DNA of 6,041 bases, from assembly GCA_022776785.1 (NCBI GenBank), contig JALFHA010000086.1:1-6041 (forward strand). Direction: 5' to 3'. Source of the DNA: Clostridiales bacterium. Its GTDB lineage: Bacteria > Bacillota > Clostridia > Christensenellales > Aristaeellaceae. Both the position numbers and the translations under genes were made by a program. Of the stretch, positions 1-5,087 are shown piece after piece; the stretch's first letter is position 1; each line of letters opens with the position of its first letter. Below the pieces are notes generated by a model that was not told the DNA's origin, searched no databases, and saw nothing but the letters and a program-made list of their open reading frames with translations.

Positions 1-125
1 AAAAGCTAAAAGCGCTTGGCTGGGAAGCACCTGTAGTTGCTGCATAAGCCTTTCAGTTAAGCTCAAAATTTTCGATACAAAAGCTTTACAGGGGTAGTTT
101 GCGCTTTTTTGCTACCCGAAAGATA

Positions 126-157
126 CGGTTTCAGAGTAAACCGGCATGATGCCGGTT
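126..157 (+). repeat. Two overlapping, mutually exclusive hairpins
   Basis: CGGTTT (126-131) can pair with AAACCG (138-143) around the loop CAGAGT. Alternatively AACCGGCA (139-146) can pair with TGCCGGTT (150-157) around the loop TGA. The two stems share bases 139-143, so only one can form at a time. The CAGAGTAAA segment in the first loop recurs at 227-235 and, in a variant form, on the minus strand at 5899-5908. This suggests a member of a repeat family. The stems are seen directly; any switching role is inference. Confidence 0.5.
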
Positions 158-175
158 GCATTACCGACGAAGTGA

Positions 176-228
176 TGTAAGTCCCGTTGCTTTGCGACCG
201 AGTCCGAAGCTTTGCAGAAGGACTTACA
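176..228 (+). repeat. Long inverted repeat with 9-bp perfect stem
   Basis: TGTAAGTCC (176-184) is the exact reverse complement of GGACTTACA (220-228). The 35-base interior holds a second small stem, GTTGC/GCGAC (186-190 with 194-198, loop TTT, one G-T pair). It also holds an AGTCC at 201-205 that could compete for the right arm. The result resembles a small branched RNA fold. No T-rich tail follows, so it is not an obvious terminator. Its function is unknown, and it belongs to the chain of structured modules left of the lipoprotein gene. Confidence 0.5.
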
Positions 229-248
229 GAGTAAAAGATGGGATGGCA

Positions 249-261
249 ATCGCGAAGCGAT
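249..261 (+). repeat. Short hairpin with GCGAAGC apex
   Basis: ATCGC (249-253) and GCGAT (257-261) pair perfectly around a GAA triloop. GCGAAGC is a known unusually stable mini-hairpin sequence. The same apex recurs at 508-514 and, on the minus strand, at 5891-5897. It follows a CAGAGTAAAA motif at 227-236, the same order as in the right-hand repeat read on the minus strand. It is a repeat module of unknown role. Confidence 0.45.
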
Positions 262-282
262 GATGGGGTTTGGGGGTTCGTA

Positions 283-313
283 ATCGGCGCCGCCTGTGGC
301 GGATGAAGCCGAT
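283..313 (+). repeat. Nested hairpin containing CCGCC-TGT-GGCGG
   Basis: The outer stem ATCGGC/GCCGAT (283-288 with 308-313) encloses an inner stem CCGCC/GGCGG (290-294 with 298-302, loop TGT). The identical 13-base inner hairpin, CCGCCTGTGGCGG, occurs on the minus strand at 6032-6020. There it sits next to the right-hand copy of the structured repeat. The element is therefore a module shared between the two flanks, although its distance from the conserved 59-base core differs between them. Confidence 0.5.
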
Positions 314-366
314 GAAGAACGGGCAATAGCCCCGGACTGAAATCCCCAAGCGGGTTTGGAATCGTA

Positions 367-524
367 GCCTGCCGCCTGCTGCGCGGGAAACAGGCAGATG
401 GAGATTTGGAAACTGCAAGGAGCGCCGACGGCGCGACTATGCGGTTTTCCCGGATCGGCAGCCCAACGTATCCTGTTGATAAAGCATTATTGCAAAGCAG
501 TCAGGGAGCGAAGCGAGGCCTGAC
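367..524 (+). repeat. Structured interspersed repeat, left copy
   Basis: The core at 408-466 matches the reverse complement of 6000-5942 over 59 bases without gaps and with six differences. It folds as an outer stem, GGAAACTGC with GCGGTTTTCC (408-416 with 441-450, one bulged T). Inside is a 5-bp hairpin, GCGCC-GAC-GGCGC (422-434). Weaker similarity extends left to about 367 (CCTGCCGCCTG and the GGAAACAGGC area) and right to a hairpin GTCAGG/CCTGAC (500-505 with 519-524) that carries GCGAAGC. The same order of parts is seen in the right copy. This looks like a dispersed non-coding repeat, possibly an RNA element. I recognise no named family. Confidence 0.65.
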
Positions 525-629
525 GGCGAGTTTATGATGAACCAGCGGGGATACCGGAAACAATGTTTTTATCGAAGAACAGTATGACGCAGGCAAAAAT
601 TTCTATCCCGATTCGGGGTGAGGGTCAAA

Positions 630-635
630 TATAAT
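630..635 (+). promoter_or_regulatory. Candidate -10 box (TATAAT) of the lipoprotein gene
   Basis: A perfect TATAAT lies 42 bases before the TTG start codon. No good -35 hexamer is visible 16-18 bases upstream, and I could not fit a convincing sigma-F or sigma-G pair, although YhcN-type genes are forespore-expressed in Bacillus. Initiation would fall near 641-644, inside the left arm of the hairpin at 635-671. This matters for how that hairpin would act. The box matches the consensus, but the promoter assignment is only moderately likely. Confidence 0.4.
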
Positions 636-671
636 CGCCTCCTACGGCACACAATAGCGCCAAGGAGGCGA
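635..671 (+). promoter_or_regulatory. Hairpin sequestering the ribosome binding site
   Basis: TCGCCTCCT (635-643) is the exact reverse complement of AGGAGGCGA (663-671), giving a 9-bp GC-rich stem with a 19-base loop. The right arm contains nearly all of the Shine-Dalgarno sequence AAGGAGG (662-668), which lies 9 bases before the TTG start at 678. In an RNA that contains both arms, the ribosome site would be closed. If transcription starts at the TATAAT at 630-635, most of the left arm is missing and the site is open. Blocking translation of read-through RNA is the simplest interpretation. The pairing is seen; the role is inferred. Confidence 0.6.
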
Positions 672-677
672 ATTTCA

Positions 678-1229
678 TTGAAAAAGTGGATTTTGGCGCT
701 GCTGTGCATGGCGGCGGCGTGCCTGGTCATGAGCGGCTGTGCGGCGAGAAACGTCGGCACGAGCGCGACGACGGCCCCTGTGGCTACGCAGATTCCGATG
801 ACGGCTGAGCCGACCATGGAGGCGACCGCCGCGCCGACTGGAACGCCCGAGACGTCGGCCCAGCCGATGGAGACGGCCGGAAACATGACGCCCGCTGAGG
901 CGGGGCGGATGGCTGAGCGCATCAGCGAGGCTGTGGAGCGCATCAGCGAAATCGACGACGCGGAGGTCGTCGTCAGCGGCACGCGCGTGCTGGTGGCCGT
1001 GAGGTTCGATGAACAGTACAACGCGGGCCTCGATGACCGGATGAAGCAGACGATCATCGAGACGGTCAAAAAGACGGACGAAAGCGTGACCGACGTGGAG
1101 ATCACCGACGACGACACGCTCTACGGACAGGTGAAGGGGCTCGGCGAAAAGCTGGCCAAGGCGACCGGTCTTGACGAGCTGGCCGATGACTTCGGCGACC
1201 TGTGGGACAGAATTGTGGGCAGAACGTAA
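678..1229 (+). CDS. YhcN/YlaJ-family sporulation lipoprotein
   Basis: This 183-residue protein is probably membrane-anchored in the spore envelope or forespore. The start chosen is TTG at 678, because AAGGAGG lies 9 bases upstream and the protein then begins with a proper lipoprotein signal. That signal is a lysine pair at residues 2-3, a hydrophobic stretch over about 4-19, and a lipobox Met-Ser-Gly-Cys with Cys21 as the lipidated residue. An in-frame GTG at 618 has no ribosome site and would spoil the signal peptide. Residues 22-70 form a Thr/Ala/Pro-rich linker. Residues 71-183 match the YhcN/YlaJ domain pattern: an Ala-Glu-Arg-Ile helix, then an Asp-Asp-Ala-Glu-Val-Val-Val-Ser-Gly strand that leads into a Val-Leu-Val-Ala-Val strand, then a Val-Thr-Asp-Val-Glu-Ile segment. 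In Bacillus such proteins are made in the forespore and localise to the inner spore membrane, with mild effects on germination or outgrowth. It stands alone and converges on the histidine kinase gene. The family call is good; the precise role is unknown. Confidence 0.75.
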   Translation: MKKWILALLCMAAACLVMSGCAARNVGTSATTAPVATQIPMTAEPTMEATAAPTGTPETSAQPMETAGNMTPAEAGRMAERISEAVERISEIDDAEVVVSGTRVLVAVRFDEQYNAGLDDRMKQTIIETVKKTDESVTDVEITDDDTLYGQVKGLGEKLAKATGLDELADDFGDLWDRIVGRT

Positions 1230-1242
1230 GCGGGCGCATGGG

Positions 1243-1273
1243 GCGGCGGCTTCCTCCGGGGAGCCGCCGCTTT
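1243..1273 (+). terminator. Strong hairpin terminator after the lipoprotein gene
   Basis: A 12-bp stem (1243-1254 with 1259-1270, one G-T pair) closes on a TCCG loop flanked by C and G. In RNA this is the very stable C(UNCG)G tetraloop. It begins 13 bases after the lipoprotein stop and is followed by only three T residues, so the U-tract is short. The last bases overlap the stop codon of the convergent kinase gene (1272-1274). Read from the other strand the hairpin follows the kinase stop immediately but has no T-run. It probably ends the lipoprotein transcript and may protect the 3' end of the kinase transcript. Confidence 0.65.
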
Positions 1274-2666
1274 ATGTCTGCCCTCGGGGCGCGGCGGGAG
1301 GGGTGAGCGGGCACAGGAGCGTGGCGGCTGCGCCGCCGTCGTTTTCAAACCGGACGCTGCCGCCATGCGCGGCAAGAATCTGCGCGACGAGGTGCAGGCC
1401 GAGGACGTGCGGCGCATCGGCAGGCGTCTCCCCGCGCAGGCAGGCGAGCACGGGCGCGGGATAGCCCGGTCCATCGTCGGAAACGGTGATCTCCACCGCT
1501 ATCTGCGGTGAGGACAGCAGGCGCGCGCGAACGGAGACGGCACAGCTCGTCCCGGCATGGCGTGCGCAGTTGATCAGCAGATTGTCCAGCGCCCGGCGAA
1601 GGAGTGCCATATCCGCGGTGAGCGGAGCCCGCCCAGCGGCCTCCTCCAGCTCAAAGGAAAGCCTGCACTGCTCGCCCGCTGGGGAGGAGCAGAAGCTCGC
1701 TACAGCCTGACGCAGAAGCGTGCCCGCGGGGGTTGTGGACAGACGGAGCGGCTGAGCGTCATAGCGGAGCTTGGAGGTGAGATTCAGGTCTTCGATGAGC
1801 GAGCCGATGCGCTGCGCCTGCGTGAGGATTCTCCCGGCCTGGAGGTGCGCGTCGCCCTCCGGGGCGCTCTGCTGCACGACGCGCTCCGCGCTGATGACGA
1901 TGACGGACAGCGGCGTGCGGATGTCGTGCGAGACGCCGGCGATCCAGCTTGTGCGCGCGCTGTCGCGCCGGGCAATCTCCGCCTGCTGGCGGGAGAGCAG
2001 GCGGCCCGTCTCGTTGAGCTGATGGGCAAGCTCCGCTGTGACGCCGCGCTCCGGCACGGTGACCGGTTCACCGCGCGAGAGCGATTCCACGCCGCGCCCC
2101 ACGCTGCGCAGGGCGCGCGCAAAGCCCCAGCCCAGCAGCAGGCAGGCCGCCAGAATCAGCGCCGTATCCGTGAGCAGCAGCGGGCAGAATGAGGAGAGCA
2201 GCGCATCCAGCACCGGGGAATCCAGAAACAGATTGAAGCGCGTGACGCTGCCCTCGGGCATCCCAAAGACGACAAGGCCATAGTCGTTGCGATAGACGAA
2301 GACGGGGTAATCCTCCAGATACCAGCGGGTAAATGCCGCAACCTGCCCGACGGTGTAGCGGTGGTTCAGCGCGTCGGGCAGGCGCAGGCTCCAAAGCACG
2401 TCGCCCTCGTCGCCAAGGAGCATCACCCATGCGCAGGCGGAGACGTCGGAAAGCGCGTCCGCCTCCGGGACGGGACGGCCGTCTTCATCGGCAATGAAGC
2501 GACCGGAAAAGGCGCGAAGGCCGCCGCGCAGGCTGCCTGCCGATTCATCGGACACAAAGCGGAAGCACAGGCCGATGAACGTTGCGGCGTTGACTGCGAA
2601 GACGAGCAGCACGATGGCAAAGGCCGCGCAGACACAGCGGCGGCAAAGACGGGAGATGGTCTTCAT
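1272..2666 (-). CDS. Sensor histidine kinase, lantibiotic/peptide-sensing type
   Basis: This 464-residue membrane kinase probably detects an antimicrobial peptide and phosphorylates the adjacent response regulator. The start is ATG at 2666, which overlaps the regulator stop in an ATGA, with GGAGG just upstream. In order it has transmembrane helix 1 (about 11-35), an extracellular domain of about 125 residues, and transmembrane helix 2 (about 161-183). A HAMP-like linker (about 183-233) and the dimerisation/phosphoacceptor segment follow, with His247 in Ser-His-Asp-Ile-Arg-Thr-Pro-Leu. The ATP-binding domain has an N box (Asn362 and Asn366), a G1 box Asp-Asp-Gly-Pro-Gly (397-401) and a shortened lid/G2 region around Val-Leu-Gly-Leu (421-424), then Ala-His-Gly-Gly. 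The substantial extracellular domain resembles NisK/SpaK/CprK-type kinases rather than BceS types, which have almost no extracellular loop. The function as a kinase is clear; the ligand is inferred from the neighbouring transporter. Confidence 0.88.
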   Translation of the reverse strand: MKTISRLCRRCVCAAFAIVLLVFAVNAATFIGLCFRFVSDESAGSLRGGLRAFSGRFIADEDGRPVPEADALSDVSACAWVMLLGDEGDVLWSLRLPDALNHRYTVGQVAAFTRWYLEDYPVFVYRNDYGLVVFGMPEGSVTRFNLFLDSPVLDALLSSFCPLLLTDTALILAACLLLGWGFARALRSVGRGVESLSRGEPVTVPERGVTAELAHQLNETGRLLSRQQAEIARRDSARTSWIAGVSHDIRTPLSVIVISAERVVQQSAPEGDAHLQAGRILTQAQRIGSLIEDLNLTSKLRYDAQPLRLSTTPAGTLLRQAVASFCSSPAGEQCRLSFELEEAAGRAPLTADMALLRRALDNLLINCARHAGTSCAVSVRARLLSSPQIAVEITVSDDGPGYPAPVLACLRGETPADAPHVLGLHLVAQILAAHGGSVRFENDGGAAATLLCPLTPPAAPRGQT

Positions 2667-3370
2667 GCTTCCTCCACACAAAGGCGGTAGCCCAGACCGC
2701 GCACGGTGAGCAGGCGGCACGGACGGGAAGGGTTGTCCTCCAGCTTCTCGCGCAGGTGGCGGATATGGACGTTCAGGCTGTTCTCATAGCCGTAGTAGCC
2801 TGAACCCCAGACACATTCGCACAGCGCATCAAAGGTGACGATACGGCCACGGCTTTCGGCCAGCTTTTGCAGAAGATGGCATTCGGTAGCTGTGAGTGTG
2901 CAAGTGCCCGATGGGCGGGTGACGCTGGCGGTAGTAAAATCCACCGTGGTGTCGCCGAGGTGCAGCGGCGCAGATTGTACGCAGCGACCGCGATAGGTGC
3001 GCCGCAGGATGAGCGCGATGCGCAGCAGCAGCTCCTGCATCAGAAACGGCTTGGGCAGGTAATCGTCCGCGCCGAGCCCGAGGCCAAAGAGGCGATCCGC
3101 GTCCGCATCGCGCGCGGAGAGAAAGAGCACCGGAACATCCGCCTGCGCTCGGAAGGCTTGAAGCAGAGAAAAGCCGTCGCCGTCGGGCAGGTTCACATCC
3201 AGCACGATGAAGTCCGGCGCAAAGGAGGAAAACGCTGCGCGCGCCTGCGCAGCCGTCCCGGCGAGCGCGAGGTTTACATATCCCGCGCCGCGCAGCGCCT
3301 GCGCCACCAGCTCGAGCAGCTCCGGCTCGTCATCGACAAGAAGAATGCGCGCATCCTGACAGCGTTGCAT
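2663..3370 (-). CDS. OmpR/PhoB-family response regulator
   Basis: This 235-residue transcription factor is activated by phosphorylation from the kinase encoded immediately downstream. The ATG at 3370 is preferred over the in-frame GTG at 3376, because a G-rich ribosome site (GGGGG at 3382-3378) lies 7 bases before the ATG but only 1 base before the GTG. The receiver domain (about 7-120) has the acidic pair Asp13-Asp14, the phosphoacceptor Asp58 (Ile-Val-Leu-Asp-Val-Asn-Leu-Pro-Asp-Gly), the switch residue Ser85 and Lys107 in Leu-Pro-Lys-Pro-Phe. The winged-helix DNA-binding domain (about 135-235) contains the Leu-Asn-Val-His-Ile-Arg-His-Leu-Arg-Glu-Lys-Leu recognition helix and ends with Thr-Val-Arg-Gly-Leu-Gly-Tyr-Arg-Leu. 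Its stop overlaps the kinase start by 4 bases, so the two are co-transcribed and probably translationally coupled. The likely target is the divergent transporter operon, and perhaps its own promoter. Confidence 0.92.
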   Translation of the reverse strand: MQRCQDARILLVDDEPELLELVAQALRGAGYVNLALAGTAAQARAAFSSFAPDFIVLDVNLPDGDGFSLLQAFRAQADVPVLFLSARDADADRLFGLGLGADDYLPKPFLMQELLLRIALILRRTYRGRCVQSAPLHLGDTTVDFTTASVTRPSGTCTLTATECHLLQKLAESRGRIVTFDALCECVWGSGYYGYENSLNVHIRHLREKLEDNPSRPCRLLTVRGLGYRLCVEEA

Positions 3371-3423
3371 GAACACACCCCCGCTTTTCTGAGTAATATA
3401 GGAAGGAAATCCATTGCGACATG

Positions 3424-3453
3424 ATTATAGCATGGGCGGCGGGGCCGCGTCAT
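3424..3453 (-). promoter_or_regulatory. Promoter of the regulator-kinase operon
   Basis: On the minus strand there is a perfect extended -10 element, TGCTATAAT, with TATAAT at 3429-3424. A -35-like ATGACG lies at 3453-3448, with an 18-base spacer and four matches to TTGACA. Transcription would start near 3417 and give a leader of roughly 47 bases before the ATG at 3370. The strong extended -10 suggests constitutive basal expression of the sensor pair, as expected for a detection system. Confidence 0.65.
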
Positions 3454-3469
3454 CCCGGTCAGGTGAAAA

Positions 3470-3490
3470 TTAAGGAAAGCTTAAGCGAGG
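3470..3490 (+). promoter_or_regulatory. Candidate operator: TTAAG direct repeats spaced 11 bp
   Basis: TTAAG occurs at 3470-3474 and again at 3481-3485, exactly one 11-bp step apart. The second copy lies inside the palindrome GCTTAAGC (3479-3486). OmpR/PhoB-family regulators bind such head-to-tail half-sites one helical turn apart. The pair lies between the two divergent promoters and ends about 30 bp before the candidate -10 of the transporter operon, where an activator of this family would sit. The repeats are seen; the assignment to this regulator is inferred from position. Confidence 0.5.
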
Positions 3491-3517
3491 GTACAGGGGA
3501 GGGTAAGGCGAGTCTGC

Positions 3518-3523
3518 TAGGAT
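3518..3523 (+). promoter_or_regulatory. Candidate -10 box of the transporter operon
   Basis: TAGGAT at 3518-3523 matches TATAAT at four of six positions. No recognisable -35 element lies 16-18 bases upstream, where the sequence is G-rich. A poor -35 with direct repeats just upstream is typical of an activator-dependent promoter, in contrast to the near-consensus promoter facing the other way. The position is tentative. Confidence 0.3.
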
Positions 3524-3529
3524 AAGGCA

Positions 3530-3558
3530 GGCGGCAGGCCGCGCAGAGGCGAGCCGCC
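3530..3558 (+). other. GC-rich leader hairpin before the ATPase gene
   Basis: GGCGGC (3530-3535) pairs with GCCGCC (3553-3558) around a 17-base loop. The structure ends two bases before the ribosome binding site AAAGGAGG (3561-3568). It leaves that site free, so it does not obviously block translation. It could stabilise the 5' end of the mRNA. It may also be a by-product of high GC content. Confidence 0.35.
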
Positions 3559-3574
3559 GGAAAGGAGGATGGTG

Positions 3575-4339
3575 ATGAACACCATTGTCAAAACACACGC
3601 GCTGACCAAGCGCTACGGCGGGGAGACCGTCGTGCGGGAGCTGGAGCTGACCGTGCCGGAGGGGTGCGTGTACGGCTTTATCGGCCCGAATGGGGCGGGA
3701 AAATCGACCACGATGAAGATGCTGCTGGGTCTGGCGCGCCCGAGCGGCGGCAGCGTGACGCTGCTGGGACAGGAGATGAACGAGAAAAACAGGATCGATC
3801 TGCTGCGGCAGACGGGCTCGCTGATCGAATCCCCTGCGACCTACGGCCACCTGACGGCCTGGGAAAACATGGAGATCGTCGCGGGGCTCAAAGGCGTGAG
3901 CGGGGAGGACATCGGACGTGTGCTTGAGATCGTGCACCTTTCCGGGGAGCGGCGCAGGCGGGTGAGGGAGTTTTCCCTGGGCATGAAGCAGCGGCTGGGC
4001 GTGGCGCAGGCGCTTCTGGGAAGCCCACGGCTGCTCATCCTCGACGAACCGACAAATGGCCTCGACCCTGAGGGCATCCGAGAGATGCGCGCGCTCATTG
4101 CAAGCCTGCCCAAGCGGTGCGGGGCGACGGTGCTCATCTCCAGCCACCTGCTCGGCGAGCTGGAGATGATGGCGGATACCGTGGGCATCATCGACCATGG
4201 ACGGCTGCTGTGGCAGGGACCGCTTGAGCAGCTGATGCGCGAGCGCGGCGGCGAGGTCGTGGTGACGCGGCGGGCGAGGTCGCTGGAGGAAATCTTCCTC
4301 GAGCTGGTGCACGAGCAGGAGGAGGCGGAGCGCGCATGA
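3575..4339 (+). CDS. LanF/BcrA-type ABC transporter ATP-binding protein
   Basis: This 254-residue cytoplasmic ATPase drives a two-permease transporter that removes lantibiotic-like peptides from the membrane. ATG at 3575 is chosen because AAAGGAGG ends 6 bases before it; the in-frame ATG at 3569 abuts the ribosome site. It has Walker A Gly-Pro-Asn-Gly-Ala-Gly-Lys-Ser-Thr (37-45), the signature Phe-Ser-Leu-Gly-Met-Lys-Gln-Arg (133-140), Walker B with Asp157-Glu158, the D-loop Gly-Leu-Asp (162-164) and the H-loop His191. In place of the usual Q-loop glutamine is Glu85 in Leu-Ile-Glu-Ser-Pro, the E-loop characteristic of the bacitracin/lantibiotic immunity subfamily. It is the first gene of a three-gene operon and ends in an ATGA overlap with the first permease. 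The subfamily is confident; the exact peptide is unknown. Confidence 0.92.
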   Translation: MNTIVKTHALTKRYGGETVVRELELTVPEGCVYGFIGPNGAGKSTTMKMLLGLARPSGGSVTLLGQEMNEKNRIDLLRQTGSLIESPATYGHLTAWENMEIVAGLKGVSGEDIGRVLEIVHLSGERRRRVREFSLGMKQRLGVAQALLGSPRLLILDEPTNGLDPEGIREMRALIASLPKRCGATVLISSHLLGELEMMADTVGIIDHGRLLWQGPLEQLMRERGGEVVVTRRARSLEEIFLELVHEQEEAERA

Positions 4340-5085
4340 GGCGGGCGCTTGAAGCGGAACTGCGCAAGGGGCGCAGGCGGCACGATGCGGCGGTCATTCT
4401 GGCGCTGGCGTTGTTCGTTGTGCTGTGGGCGGCAAATATGAACATGCGCACGGAGGATGCACTGGCTACGGGCTATGATGCGCTGCTCTACGGCCTACCT
4501 ATCATGCACACGGTTGTGATGCCGCTGGGCATGGCCGTGCTGGCGAGCAGGCGCTTTGACATGGAGACGCAGGGCGAAAACTGCAAGCTGCTCTTTACCC
4601 TTCAGGAGCCGGGCAGCCTGTTTTGGGCAAAGGCGACGGTGCTGACGGCAGAGAATGCGCTGCTCGTCGGCCTTGAGCTGGCGGGCGCTCTGCTGGTCGG
4701 GCGTGCGAAGGGCTTCACCGCTTCGCCGCCTGCGGGGGACTGGGCATGGCTAGCGTTTGGCACGCTGGCGGTGAACGGGATGCTGCTGATGCTGTTTTTC
4801 ACGCTGTCTGTGCGTGGGAGGACGCAGCTGACCGCGCTGGGCGGCGGCGTCATCGCGAGCCTGCTGGGTGTCTTTTCGGCGTATATGCCGGAGAAGCTCA
4901 TGCTGCTCATGCCGTGGGGCTGGTACGTACCGCTCTCGCCCATGCGGATGGACTGGGATGCGCAGACGCGGATATGCACCTTTATCCCAGATGCGCGCAG
5001 CGTGCCCCTGCTGCTGTGCGCGGCGGCGCTGGCGCTGGTTTTCGGCGCACTGGCGCGGCGCTCGATTTGCGGAAGGGAGATGTGA
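4336..5085 (+). CDS. MutE/EpiE-type lantibiotic immunity ABC permease
   Basis: This 249-residue membrane protein is one of two unequal permease subunits of the immunity transporter. The ATG at 4336 overlaps the ATPase stop, and GGAGGAGG lies at 4318-4325. After a basic amphipathic N-terminus (1-18) there are about six hydrophobic segments, at roughly 19-36, 50-70, 98-122, 136-158, 165-184 and 222-240. Features shared with MutE/EpiE/LanE proteins include the cytoplasmic Phe-Asp-Met-Glu-Thr-Gln-Gly segment after helix 2 (74-80) and the Lys-Leu-Leu-Phe-Thr-Leu-Gln run (84-90). A Pro-Trp-Gly-Trp-Tyr-Val-Pro-Leu-Ser-Pro motif (193-202), with Asp-Trp-Asp at 206-208, also fits. It has no recognisable peptidase or substrate-binding domain. 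Which of the LanE and LanG labels applies is less certain than the family. Confidence 0.82.
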   Translation: MRRALEAELRKGRRRHDAAVILALALFVVLWAANMNMRTEDALATGYDALLYGLPIMHTVVMPLGMAVLASRRFDMETQGENCKLLFTLQEPGSLFWAKATVLTAENALLVGLELAGALLVGRAKGFTASPPAGDWAWLAFGTLAVNGMLLMLFFTLSVRGRTQLTALGGGVIASLLGVFSAYMPEKLMLLMPWGWYVPLSPMRMDWDAQTRICTFIPDARSVPLLLCAAALALVFGALARRSICGREM

Positions 5086-5087
5086 GT

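Larger units (their letters stand above)
1..629. other. Gene-free, hairpin-rich intergenic region
   Basis: I see no credible coding region here. The open frames present on the minus strand have no ribosome binding site, resemble no family, and run straight through perfect inverted repeats. Bases 1-91 show nothing recognisable. From about base 92 the DNA is a succession of stem-loops. A GGGTAG/CTACCC stem lies at 92-97 and 112-117, and further stems, listed separately, lie at 126-156, 176-228, 249-261, 283-313, 408-450 and 500-524. Bases 525-629 hold nothing clear apart from the run-up to the lipoprotein promoter. The base composition is visibly lower in GC than the genes. The region is best read as interspersed repeat modules, possibly transcribed, rather than decayed genes. 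Confidence 0.7.

Noticed and set aside
63..418. Two open frames on the minus strand (63-326 and 224-418)
   Set aside because: They have no ribosome binding site and no domain-like pattern, the composition is odd, and they run through perfect inverted repeats. Chance open frames in structured non-coding DNA are more likely.
92..524. CRISPR array or tRNA cluster
   Set aside because: The hairpins differ in sequence and spacing, with no regular repeat-spacer unit. None has tRNA arms or a CCA-type acceptor.
618..677. Longer version of the lipoprotein starting at GTG 618
   Set aside because: No ribosome site precedes it, and the extra residues would ruin the lipoprotein signal peptide. The TTG at 678 has a strong AAGGAGG at good spacing.
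1557..2192. Plus-strand open frames inside the kinase gene
   Set aside because: They are shadows of the kinase reading frame, with no ribosome site and compositions dominated by Arg and Ala.
3371..3574. A small lantibiotic precursor gene in the divergent intergenic region
   Set aside because: No short frame here has a start with a ribosome site and a Ser/Thr/Cys-rich core. The DNA is accounted for by promoters, operator-like repeats and leaders.
3470..4312. A 280-codon minus-strand open frame antisense to the ATPase gene
   Set aside because: It is a shadow frame of a well-conserved ABC ATPase. Its composition is low in complexity and it has no start signal.
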